Shown in pieces: positions 18,464 through 25,439 of a stretch of 64,000 bases of DNA (position 1 is the first letter of the stretch; every line of letters starts with the position of its first letter). The notes under the pieces are model-generated. The model saw nothing but the letters and a program-made list of their open reading frames with translations, made no database searches and was not told the origin of the DNA. This stretch comes from Butyrivibrio proteoclasticus B316 (GTDB taxonomy: Bacteria > Bacillota > Clostridia > Lachnospirales > Lachnospiraceae): NCBI RefSeq assembly GCF_000145035.1, contig NC_014387.1:214440-278439 (forward strand), given 5' to 3'. A program made the translations under genes and the position numbers.

Positions 18464-18564
18464 AGTACATGCATAAGGAACGATTTTAGTTCTATGGAGA
18501 TAAGACAAAACCTTTGTTTTGGCTTATCGGAATGTACAGAACTATGAGTGACGTTGCATGTATT
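18464..18564 (+). promoter_or_regulatory. Three-layer nested stem structure before the binding-protein gene
   Basis: The 301-bp gap 18331-18631 has no gene. Three nested complementary blocks stand out. AATACATGCA-like arm 18464-18473 (core TACATGCA, 18466-18473) pairs with TGCATGTA (18555-18562), extendable by G-U and A-U. TAGTTCT (18487-18493) pairs with AGAACTA (18538-18544). GATAAG-A-CAAAAC (18499-18511) pairs with GTTTTG-G-CTTATC (18516-18528) around a CTTT loop, 12 pairs with one A-G mismatch. A small CCCA-GTAG-TGGG hairpin follows at 18591-18602, 30 bases before the ATG. It could be a processing or mRNA-stability element raising binding-protein output, or a ligand-sensing leader. Confidence 0.65.
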
Positions 18565-18631
18565 GTGGGAGATGGTCTATATGGTACCAACCCAGTAGTG
18601 GGATAATTATTAATATAACGGAGGTAGAGTT

Positions 18632-20356
18632 ATGAAGAAAAAGGTATTATCCATGTTTCTTGCATCTGCAATGGCACTTTCTATAGTGGCCTGCGGATCA
18701 TCAAACAGTGGCGCTGACACACAGCCTGCAGCAAGTGAGCAGACTCCTGCAGCAGAAACAAAAGAAGAGGCAGCGCCTGCAGCAGAGACTGCTGAGCCGG
18801 AAGTGGCTTCAGAGCTTACAGATGGTAAGTTTGCGGACACAAGAAAGATCACAGTCGAGATTTACGACAGAGGAAATGACGGCGGTTCAGATCCTGAGAA
18901 CAACATGTACACAGAGTACATCAAAAAGGGAATGCTTGAAGAGCATAACGTAGAAGTTACTTTCAAGAAGGTTCCAAGATGGACAGAGGTTGATGATATC
19001 AACAACCTTCTTGCAGCAGGAGAAGCTCCTGATATCTGCGTAACATATTCTTATCCAACAGTTCTCACATATGCTCAGATGGGCGGTGTTATCGACCTTA
19101 GCGAGATGATCGAATCTTACAAGGGAGAGCTTCCAAACCTTTGGGGATGGCTTGGTGAGACAAACATGCTCTGGGATAAGGATCCCAAGACAGGTACTGT
19201 TTGGGCAATCGAAGGTAAGAGAGCTGAACAGCAGAGAATCGTAACTTTTGTTCGTCAGGACTGGCTTGATAAGCTCGGACTTGAAGCACCTAAGACAACT
19301 CAGGAATTCGAAGATATGCTCGTAGCATTCAAGGATAACGCTGATAAGCTCCTTGGAAGCGATGCTTCTAAGCTTGTTCCTTTCTCAACAAGCTATGATA
19401 TCGGTTGGAGAGCATCAAACCTTATCACATCCTACATGGATCCTAATATTACAGATAAAGAGTATTACATCAACGGATTCGATGACAGAATGGTTACACA
19501 GACTTCTACCAAGGAAGCTGTAAGACTTCTCAACAAGTGGTACAACGCAGGCCTTATGTGGAAAGATTTCGCTCTGTATGGAAGCGGAGACACAACAGAG
19601 GATGACATGATCAAGGCTGGTTACGTTGGTGCATTCCAGCACAACTGGGATTATGTATTCAGAAACGGTGAAGATTCAATCAATGCAAACCTTAAGAGAA
19701 ACGTTGGCGAAGATGCTAAGTTTGTTCCTGTAGATTGCTTCCAGAATTCAGCTAACAAGTATTCTAAGTGGCTGTACAGCTCAGCAGGCGACAGAAAGAT
19801 CTTCTTCCCTACAACAAACACAGAGCCTCTTGCATCTCTTCTTTATCTTGATTTCATTTCCAAGCCTGAGACAATCAAGTACCTTCAGGCAGGTGATGAG
19901 GGCGTAACACATGAAGTTCTTGATAGCGGTGCTATCCAGATCATTGCTGCAACAGGTGATGCAATCCAGAACTCAGGTAAGAACATCGACTACACAATCA
20001 CATGTAACGGAACAAACTTTGGTGATGAGAAGCTTGCTGCTCTTTCACTGGCATATGGTTATGCAGAAGCTGATCCTGAGCTTGTAGATCAGGCTAACAA
20101 GATTGCTATGGCAGATGGCCTTGAGCCAAAGAATGTTAACGTTGGTGAAGTTACAGCTGAGGCAGGTGTTGGTGATACTCTTTCATCAAAGAGAGATCAG
20201 ATTTATGACAACGCTGTAGTTGCTGCAGAAGCAGATTTCGATTCAACATGGGATAGCTTCATGTCAGATTACCTCTCAGCAGGTGGACAGGCTATCATTG
20301 ATGAGCGTACAGAGAAATGGGCTGAGTACTTCGGCGATGCTGATATGCTTCCATAA
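18632..20356 (+). CDS. Extracellular oligosaccharide-binding lipoprotein (ABC importer)
   Basis: This 574-aa protein begins with a lipoprotein signal (MKKKVLSMFLASAMALSIVACG) whose lipobox cysteine is Cys21. An Ala/Glu/Pro-rich linker to about residue 65 follows, then a family-1 solute-binding fold of the large LplA/YtcQ type (about 500 residues). It should be anchored outside the membrane and deliver xylan-derived oligosaccharides to the two upstream permeases. AACGGAGGT precedes the ATG. Codon choice is strongly biased (CTT, AAG, GTT), as expected for an abundant binding protein. A structured 300-bp leader separates it from the permease genes and a strong terminator follows. Confidence 0.93.
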   Translation: MKKKVLSMFLASAMALSIVACGSSNSGADTQPAASEQTPAAETKEEAAPAAETAEPEVASELTDGKFADTRKITVEIYDRGNDGGSDPENNMYTEYIKKGMLEEHNVEVTFKKVPRWTEVDDINNLLAAGEAPDICVTYSYPTVLTYAQMGGVIDLSEMIESYKGELPNLWGWLGETNMLWDKDPKTGTVWAIEGKRAEQQRIVTFVRQDWLDKLGLEAPKTTQEFEDMLVAFKDNADKLLGSDASKLVPFSTSYDIGWRASNLITSYMDPNITDKEYYINGFDDRMVTQTSTKEAVRLLNKWYNAGLMWKDFALYGSGDTTEDDMIKAGYVGAFQHNWDYVFRNGEDSINANLKRNVGEDAKFVPVDCFQNSANKYSKWLYSSAGDRKIFFPTTNTEPLASLLYLDFISKPETIKYLQAGDEGVTHEVLDSGAIQIIAATGDAIQNSGKNIDYTITCNGTNFGDEKLAALSLAYGYAEADPELVDQANKIAMADGLEPKNVNVGEVTAEAGVGDTLSSKRDQIYDNAVVAAEADFDSTWDSFMSDYLSAGGQAIIDERTEKWAEYFGDADMLP

Positions 20357-20392
20357 ATCTTAAATAATTTAGAATTTTATGAGATTGCTTTT

Positions 20393-20425
20393 GGGCGTGA
20401 CCTATCTGGTCACGCCCATTTATTT
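20393..20425 (+). terminator. Intrinsic terminator after the binding-protein gene
   Basis: GGGCGTGACC (20393-20402) and GGTCACGCCC (20408-20417) form a perfect 10-bp stem with a 5-nt loop, followed by ATTTATTT. The IS200-like element begins within or directly after the T-rich tail. Confidence 0.85.
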
Positions 20426-20494
20426 GTGTAGCATCTTTTAATAAACCCCCTGCTCTGCAGGGGGATAACAGCTGCTTCAGCTTACAGTAAAAAA

Positions 20495-20548
20495 CCTCCC
20501 GTGATAGAATTACTTACGGTTCGCCAACCAAAGTAAAATCACAGGAGG
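20495..20548 (+). promoter_or_regulatory. SD-masking hairpin in the tnpA leader, copy 1
   Basis: CCTCC-c-GTGAT (20495-20505) pairs with ATCAC-a-GGAGG (20538-20548). GGAGG is the tnpA ribosome site, so it is buried in an 11-position stem with one mismatch. IS200 is known to limit transposition through such a leader structure. The 32-nt loop contains GGTTCGCCA (20518-20526), perfectly complementary to TGGCGAACC at 21070-21078 downstream of tnpA. The same structure occurs at 28577-28630 in copy 2. Confidence 0.7.
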
Positions 20549-20557
20549 TAGTCCAAA

Positions 20558-21028
20558 ATGGACATGAATAGTTTATCACACACAAAATGGGAGTGTAAGT
20601 ACCACATAGTATTTGCACCTAAGTTCAGGAGAAAGGTTGCATACGGTCAGATCAAGCAGGATATAGCAAATATTCTCAGTACATTATGCAAGAGGAAAGG
20701 TGTAGAAATTATAGAGGCAGAAGTATGCCCAGATCACATACATATGCTGGTAAGGATCCCGCCGAGTATGAGTGTATCAAGCTTCGTAGGCTACTTGAAA
20801 GGAAAAAGTACGCTTATGATATTTGAGAGGCATGCAAATCTCAAGTATAAGTACGGCAATAGACATTTCTGGTGCAGAGGCTATTATGTAGATACTGTAG
20901 GTAAGAATGCAAAGAAAATTGAGGAGTACATAAAGAATCAGTTAAAAGAGGATTTAGAGTACGACCAAATGACACTAAAAGAGTATATTGACCCGTTCAC
21001 GGGTGAGCCGGTAAAGCAAAACAAATAA
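20558..21028 (+). CDS. tnpA: IS200-family transposase TnpA, copy 1
   Basis: This 156-aa Y1 transposase nicks and rejoins single-stranded DNA at the hairpin ends of the element. The HUH metal motif is HIHMLVRIPP (His residues 67 and 69), with the catalytic tyrosine in the GYYVDTVGKN region (about 109-110). Length and sequence (WECKYHIVFAPKFRRK at the N terminus, CRGYYVDTVG near 107) are typical of intact IS200 transposases. It is identical in protein sequence to the copy at 28640, so both are probably active or recently were. Translation appears restrained by the leader hairpin. Confidence 0.95.
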   Translation: MDMNSLSHTKWECKYHIVFAPKFRRKVAYGQIKQDIANILSTLCKRKGVEIIEAEVCPDHIHMLVRIPPSMSVSSFVGYLKGKSTLMIFERHANLKYKYGNRHFWCRGYYVDTVGKNAKKIEEYIKNQLKEDLEYDQMTLKEYIDPFTGEPVKQNK

Positions 21029-21032
21029 AAAT

Positions 21033-21127
21033 GAGCCCAGGGGGCTCTGTAGGAAAATGATGTTGCGGCTGGCGAACCATTCGGCGAGTCTTTAGACTCA
21101 GTGCCGGCAACAGGCCCTTATAGGGCC
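21033..21127 (+). other. Structured 3' non-coding region of the IS element, copy 1
   Basis: Between tnpA and the right-end hairpin four stems can be drawn. These are GAGCCC/GGGCTC (21033-21038/21042-21047), GTTGC-GGC/GCC-g-GCAAC (21062-21069/21103-21111) enclosing GAGTC-TTTA-GACTC (21086-21099), and GGCCCT/AGGGCC (21113-21118/21122-21127). The enclosed TGGCGAACC can pair with the leader loop. This is more structure than a TnpB-less element needs. It may be a non-coding RNA or a remnant of an omega-RNA-type 3' region. Confidence 0.5.
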
Positions 21128-21225
21128 AGAACAAACCACCGGCTAAGCCGGTGGTTCTGATTTTTTAGAAGTCTTTTGCCGCAAGTATTAAGAGTAGGAA
21201 GGCAAAAAATGGTAAGAAATGACAA

Positions 21226-21274
21226 CCCTTCTATGTGAGAATAATAAAAGTAGATTACACATGTATTAGAAGGG
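21226..21274 (+). promoter_or_regulatory. Leader hairpin overlapping the GH3 ribosome site (possible GAGAA-family copy)
   Basis: CCCTTCTA (21226-21233) pairs with TAGAAGGG (21267-21274). TGTG (21234-21237) pairs with CACA (21258-21261), with TGTAT bulged on the 3' side. ATGTGAGAA matches the WTGYGAGAA found at the same place in the xylB, GH67 and dehydrogenase hairpins. The 3' arm contains AGAAGGG, the ribosome site of the GH3 gene, so folding would hide it. Bases 21163-21225 show nothing else clear. Confidence 0.5.
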
Positions 21275-21281
21275 AAATAAT

Positions 21282-23411
21282 ATGAACAGAGAAGAAGCAA
21301 GAAAGCGTGCTAAAGAGCTTGTTGCCAAAATGACTGTTGAAGAGAAGGCTTCACAGCTTCGTTATGATGCGCCTGCCATTGATAGACTTGGTATCCCCGC
21401 TTATAACTGGTGGAATGAAGCACTTCATGGCGTTGCAAGAGCCGGCACAGCCACAATGTTCCCACAGGCAATCGGCCTTGCGGCAGCATTTGATGAAGAG
21501 CTCATGAGTGAAGTTGGCGAAGTAATTGCTGAGGAAGCTCGTGCCAAGTACAATGAGCAGTCCAAAAGAGAAGACAGAGATATCTACAAGGGACTTACTT
21601 TCTGGGCTCCTAACGTTAATATATTCCGTGATCCACGCTGGGGCAGAGGTCACGAGACTTATGGAGAAGATCCATTTCTTACCAGCAGACTCGCAGTTCC
21701 ATTTGTTAAGGCAATGCAGGGTGATGGCGAGTACATGAAGGCTGCTGCATGTGCCAAGCATTTTGCAGTTCATTCAGGTCCTGAGGGAGAGAGACACTTT
21801 TTTGATGCCAAGGCTTCCAAAAAGGATTTGGAGGAGACATATCTCCCGGCATTTGAGGCTCTTGTAAAAGAGGCAGAGGTTGAGGCTGTAATGGGTGCCT
21901 ACAACAGAACAAATGGAGAGCCTTGCTGTGCAAACAAGCCTCTCATGGTTGATACACTTAGAGGTAAGTGGGGATTCCAGGGTCACTTTGTTTCTGACTG
22001 CTGGGCTATCAAGGATTTCCATGAGAATCACAAGGTTACATCAAGCCCTGAGGAATCAGCTAAGCTTGCTCTTGAGATGGGATGTGATCTTAACTGCGGA
22101 TGTACTTATCAGTCCATCATGAATGGTGTAAGGGCCGGACTTATTGATGAGAAGCTTATCACTGAGTCTTGCGAAAGACTCTTCACTACAAGATTCCTTC
22201 TTGGAATGTTTGATAAGACTGAGTTTGATGAGATTCCTTACGAGAAGGTCGAGTGCAAAGAGCACCTTGCAGTTGCCAAGAGAGCAGCAAGAGAGTCAGT
22301 AGTACTTCTCAAGAATGACGGACTTCTTCCTCTTAATAAGGATAGTATTAAGACAATTGGTGTAGTTGGACCAAATGCCAACTCAAGACTTTCACTTATC
22401 GGTAACTACCACGGAACATCTTCAAGATATATCACAGTTCTTGAGGGTATCCAGGATAAGGTTGGAGATGACGTACGCGTCCTGTATTCAGAAGGCTGCG
22501 ACATTTTCCAGAATAACATCAGTAATCTTGCTGATCCTAATCTTCCTGACAGATTGTCTGAAGCTCAGGCAGTTGCAGATCACTCTGATGTAGTTGTTGT
22601 AGTTGTAGGACTTGATGAGAACCTCGAGGGTGAAGAGGGCGATGCAGGTAACCAGTTTGCATCAGGAGATAAGATCAATCTTAATCTTCCTCTTTCACAG
22701 AGACAGCTTCTCAACGCAGTTCTTGACTGTGGTAAGCCTACGATAGTTATAGATATGGCTGGTAGTGCTATTGATCTGTCCAAGGCCCAGGATGAGGCTA
22801 ATGCAGTTCTTCAGGCATTCTATCCCGGAGCAAGAGGTGGCGCAGATGTGGCCGATATCCTCTTTGGAGATGTATCACCATCAGGTAAGCTTCCTGTAAC
22901 ATTCTACAAGTCAGCTGACGATCTTCCTGACTTCAAGGATTATTCCATGAAGAACAGGACATACAAGTACTTTACAGGCACACCACTTTATCCATTTGGA
23001 TATGGTCTTACATATGGTGACTGTTATGTTAAGCCAGATTATGACTTTAATGTTAAGTATGCAGATGCAGACAAGGTTTCTGGCGCTGAGATCACTGTGA
23101 CAGTTGTCAACGATGGCAAGCTTGATACAGATGAAGTTGTACAGCTTTATATCAAAGATATGGACAGCTATTTCGCTACAACTAATCCAAGTCTTGTCGG
23201 ATTTAAGAGAGTTCACGTTCCTGCAGGCGGTGAGACCAGGGTTACTCTTACAGTTTCAGAGAAAGCCTTCACTTCAGTAAATGAAGAAGGTGAGAGAGCA
23301 GTCTTTGGCAAGAACTTCAGATTATATGCCGGAACTCAGCAGCCTGGCGCTCGCTCAGAGGAACTCACAGGTCATAAGTGTATTACAGTAGATTTTGCAA
23401 TAGCAAGGTAA
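21282..23411 (+). CDS. Beta-xylosidase-like glycoside hydrolase, GH3
   Basis: This 709-aa GH3 enzyme has the full three-domain layout: a TIM barrel with the predicted nucleophile Asp239 in HFVSDCWAI, the alpha/beta domain (about 350-560; VVLLKNDGLLPL, GDVSPSGKLPVTFY), and a C-terminal FnIII-like domain (about 590-700; LDTDEVVQLYIKDM). WWNEALHGVARAG and KHFAVHSGPEGERHFFDA are typical of bacterial beta-xylosidases. Context and the lack of a signal peptide suggest intracellular cleavage of imported xylo-oligosaccharides to xylose; an arabinosidase side activity is possible. AGAAGGG precedes the ATG and is part of a hairpin. Codons are biased as in highly expressed genes. Confidence 0.9.
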   Translation: MNREEARKRAKELVAKMTVEEKASQLRYDAPAIDRLGIPAYNWWNEALHGVARAGTATMFPQAIGLAAAFDEELMSEVGEVIAEEARAKYNEQSKREDRDIYKGLTFWAPNVNIFRDPRWGRGHETYGEDPFLTSRLAVPFVKAMQGDGEYMKAAACAKHFAVHSGPEGERHFFDAKASKKDLEETYLPAFEALVKEAEVEAVMGAYNRTNGEPCCANKPLMVDTLRGKWGFQGHFVSDCWAIKDFHENHKVTSSPEESAKLALEMGCDLNCGCTYQSIMNGVRAGLIDEKLITESCERLFTTRFLLGMFDKTEFDEIPYEKVECKEHLAVAKRAARESVVLLKNDGLLPLNKDSIKTIGVVGPNANSRLSLIGNYHGTSSRYITVLEGIQDKVGDDVRVLYSEGCDIFQNNISNLADPNLPDRLSEAQAVADHSDVVVVVVGLDENLEGEEGDAGNQFASGDKINLNLPLSQRQLLNAVLDCGKPTIVIDMAGSAIDLSKAQDEANAVLQAFYPGARGGADVADILFGDVSPSGKLPVTFYKSADDLPDFKDYSMKNRTYKYFTGTPLYPFGYGLTYGDCYVKPDYDFNVKYADADKVSGAEITVTVVNDGKLDTDEVVQLYIKDMDSYFATTNPSLVGFKRVHVPAGGETRVTLTVSEKAFTSVNEEGERAVFGKNFRLYAGTQQPGARSEELTGHKCITVDFAIAR

Positions 23412-23759
23412 TGTGAGACAGCGTAATAAAGAATTGTGTTTAGAGATACATGTATTAGCAATAATGGTTTGGTTTGCAAGAATGACATGTATTGATTTCA
23501 AAATAACATAAATACAAGTTACAAGCAAATTGAATAATTTTGTATGCAATTTTTCTACGTTTTGTCTGCTTGTAATTTGGCTATCTATGACAGATAATTA
23601 GTATCGTCAACAAATGTATACAAGTGCAAAGTTGTATTTTTTCATTATTTCAGTTGGCAGATCAGGTACAACGCACATGTGTATAGACCAAGCAGAACCA
23701 AGGGGTTCTTGGGAGATAAAGTTTTATTTATGCGCAATAGCGCGGGAAAGGGGATTTTT
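23412..23759 (+). promoter_or_regulatory. 348-bp gene-free leader with ACATGTATT repeats and hairpins
   Basis: No gene is seen. ACATGTATTAG (about 23449-23459) recurs as ACATGTATTGA about 40 bp later (about 23486-23496), and the GH3 leader also carries ACATGTATTAG at 21259-21269. TTGCAAGAATGAC, close to the TTGCGAGAATGA of the xylB and dehydrogenase hairpins, lies between the two repeats, but no matching short stem was found. Near the gene, CCAA-gca-GAACC pairs with GGTTC-TTGG (about 23688-23712), and GCGC-AATA-GCGC lies at about 23732-23743 just before the ribosome site. The region probably holds the promoter and regulator sites. Confidence 0.45.
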
Positions 23760-25238
23760 ATGATTAACATTCCAGAAGTTAAAATTGGACTTGTTGCAGT
23801 AAGCCGTGACTGCTTCCCAGCATCACTTGCTGTCAACAGAAGAAAAGCATTAGTAGAGGCTTATAAGAAGAATTTCAACGACAAGGACGTTTATGAGTGC
23901 CCTGTTTGTATCATTGAGAGCGAGACTCAGACACTTGAGGCTCTTGAAGATGTTAAGAAGGCAGGATGTAACGCACTTTGCGTATACCTTGGAAACTTCG
24001 GACCAGAAATTTCTGAGACACTTCTTGCTGAGAAATTTGATGGACCTGTAATGTTCTGCGCAGCTGCAGAGGAGTCACAGGGTGACCTTATCGATGGCAG
24101 AGGAGATGCTTACTGCGGAATGCTCAATGCAAGCTACAACCTTCACCTTCGTGGAGTTAAGGCTTACATTCCTGAGTATCCAGTTGGAACAGCTGATGAG
24201 TGTGCTAAGATGATCAACGAGTTCGTACCTATCGCAAGAGCTCTTGATGGACTTGCTAACCTCAAGGTTATTTCATTCGGACCTCGTCCAATGAACTTCC
24301 TTGCTTGTAACGCTCCTATTCAGCAGATCTACAACATGGGTGCTGAGATTGAAGAGAACTCAGAGCTTGACCTCTTCGAGTCATTCAACAAGCATGCAGG
24401 AGATCCTAGAATTGCAGAAGTTAAGGCAGACATGGAGAAAGACCTCGGCGCTGGTAACAAGAAGCCTGAAATCCTTGAGAAGCTTGCTCAGTATGAGCTT
24501 ACACTTCTTGACTGGATCGAAGAGCACAGAGGCGGCAAGAAGTACGTTTGTATCGCTGGTAAGTGCTGGCCTGCATTCCAGACACAGTTCGGATTCGTTC
24601 CTTGCTATGTTAACTCAAGACTTACAGGCAGAGGAATTCCTGTATCTTGCGAAGTAGATATTTACGGTGCAATCAGTGAGTTCATCGGAACATGCATTTC
24701 TGATGATGCTGTTACACTTCTTGATATCAACAACTCTGTACCTGCTGATATGTACGAGCAGTCAATCAAGGGCAAGTTCGACTACAAGCACACAGATACA
24801 TTCATGGGCTTCCACTGCGGAAATACATGCACAAGCAAGCTTTCAAGCTGCGAGATGAAGTTCCAGAGAATTATGGCTAGAAACCTTCCTGAGGAAGTTA
24901 CACAGGGAACACTTGAAGGAGATATCGTTCCTGGAGATATCACATTCTACAGACTTCAGAGCACATCTGACAATCATCTTAAGGCTTATGTTGCACAGGG
25001 TGAAGTTCTTCCTGTTGCTACACAGTCATTCGGTGGTATCGGTGTATTCGCTATTCCGGAGATGGGAAGATTCTACAGACACATTCTCATCCAGCACAAC
25101 TTCCCTCACCACGGAGCAGTTGCGTTTGGTCACTTCGGAAAGGCTCTCTTCGAAGTATTCAAGTATGTTGGTGCTGAGGTTATTGGTTACAACCAGCCTG
25201 CATCACTTCCATACCCTACAGAGAACCCATTCGCGTAA
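23760..25238 (+). CDS. L-fucose/L-arabinose isomerase-fold protein (COG2407 type)
   Basis: This 492-aa protein resembles the FucI/AraA isomerases, which interconvert aldoses and ketoses with a manganese ion. AGKCWPAFQTQFG, the SCEVDIYGAISEF block holding the likely metal-binding Glu and Asp, and the C-terminal NFPHHGAVAFGH histidines are visible. ATG 23760 was chosen because GGAAAGGGG lies upstream; a 27-residue extension to 23679 would run through leader hairpins. The gene follows the GH3 gene and has very strong codon bias, suggesting high expression. With xylB present and no xylA in the window, it could be the pentose isomerase of the locus, but many COG2407 members have unknown substrates. 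A strong terminator follows. Confidence 0.75.
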   Translation: MINIPEVKIGLVAVSRDCFPASLAVNRRKALVEAYKKNFNDKDVYECPVCIIESETQTLEALEDVKKAGCNALCVYLGNFGPEISETLLAEKFDGPVMFCAAAEESQGDLIDGRGDAYCGMLNASYNLHLRGVKAYIPEYPVGTADECAKMINEFVPIARALDGLANLKVISFGPRPMNFLACNAPIQQIYNMGAEIEENSELDLFESFNKHAGDPRIAEVKADMEKDLGAGNKKPEILEKLAQYELTLLDWIEEHRGGKKYVCIAGKCWPAFQTQFGFVPCYVNSRLTGRGIPVSCEVDIYGAISEFIGTCISDDAVTLLDINNSVPADMYEQSIKGKFDYKHTDTFMGFHCGNTCTSKLSSCEMKFQRIMARNLPEEVTQGTLEGDIVPGDITFYRLQSTSDNHLKAYVAQGEVLPVATQSFGGIGVFAIPEMGRFYRHILIQHNFPHHGAVAFGHFGKALFEVFKYVGAEVIGYNQPASLPYPTENPFA

Positions 25239-25275
25239 AGCGCCTGAAGAGTTCTTTTAAAGTTTAATTATTTTA

Positions 25276-25311
25276 GGGGATACGAGTTTTCTCGTATCCC
25301 CTTTATATTTT
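25276..25311 (+). terminator. Intrinsic terminator after the isomerase-like gene
   Basis: GGGGATACGAG (25276-25286) and CTCGTATCCCC (25291-25301) form a perfect 11-bp stem with a TTTT loop, followed by TTTATATTTT. Confidence 0.92.
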
Positions 25312-25365
25312 GTGCAGATGTGTGATATGATTTAGCACAGTAAACTAATGACGTGATTAAAAAAG

Positions 25366-25418
25366 TATGATAGGAGTTGCGAGAATGACCTCAATCATTG
25401 AGCAGTCCATATATCATA
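25366..25418 (+). promoter_or_regulatory. Leader hairpin, GAGAA-loop family, copy 3 (before dehydrogenase)
   Basis: The outer stem is TATGATA (25366-25372) with TATCATA (25412-25418). The inner stem is GGA-g-TTGC (25373-25380) with GCAGTCC (25402-25408). The 21-nt loop starts GAGAATGACC and contains a small CTCA/TGAG stem. Relative to the xylB copy one A-T pair of the inner stem is G-C here, a paired change that supports a real fold. It ends 21 bases before the start codon, just ahead of AGAGGT. Confidence 0.6.
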
Positions 25419-25439
25419 GGATTCAGAGGTATGTATAAT

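Larger units (their letters stand above)
20423..21162 (+). mobile_element. IS200-like insertion sequence, copy 1
   Basis: A 740-bp block is repeated at 28505-29244 with no difference seen and no length change. It encodes a single Y1 HUH transposase and no TnpB. Subterminal hairpins mark the ends as in IS200/IS605 elements: CCCCCTGC-TCT-GCAGGGGG at 20446-20464 on the left and AACCACCGGC-TAA-GCCGGTGGTT at 21134-21156 on the right. There are no terminal inverted repeats or target duplications, as expected. The shared flank TTTGT may include part of the target, so the left boundary is uncertain by about 5 bases. A second small hairpin AGCTG-CTT-CAGCT lies at about 20470-20482. Confidence 0.92.

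Noticed and set aside
18331..18631. Gap before the binding-protein gene considered as a known riboswitch
   Set aside because: No recognised aptamer core (for example SAM, TPP, cobalamin, lysine, purine or c-di-GMP) could be identified; it is reported as an unclassified structure.
20446..20464. CCCCCTGC/GCAGGGGG hairpin considered as the terminator of the binding-protein gene
   Set aside because: It is the left-end hairpin of the IS element, present in both copies; the real terminator is at 20393-20425.
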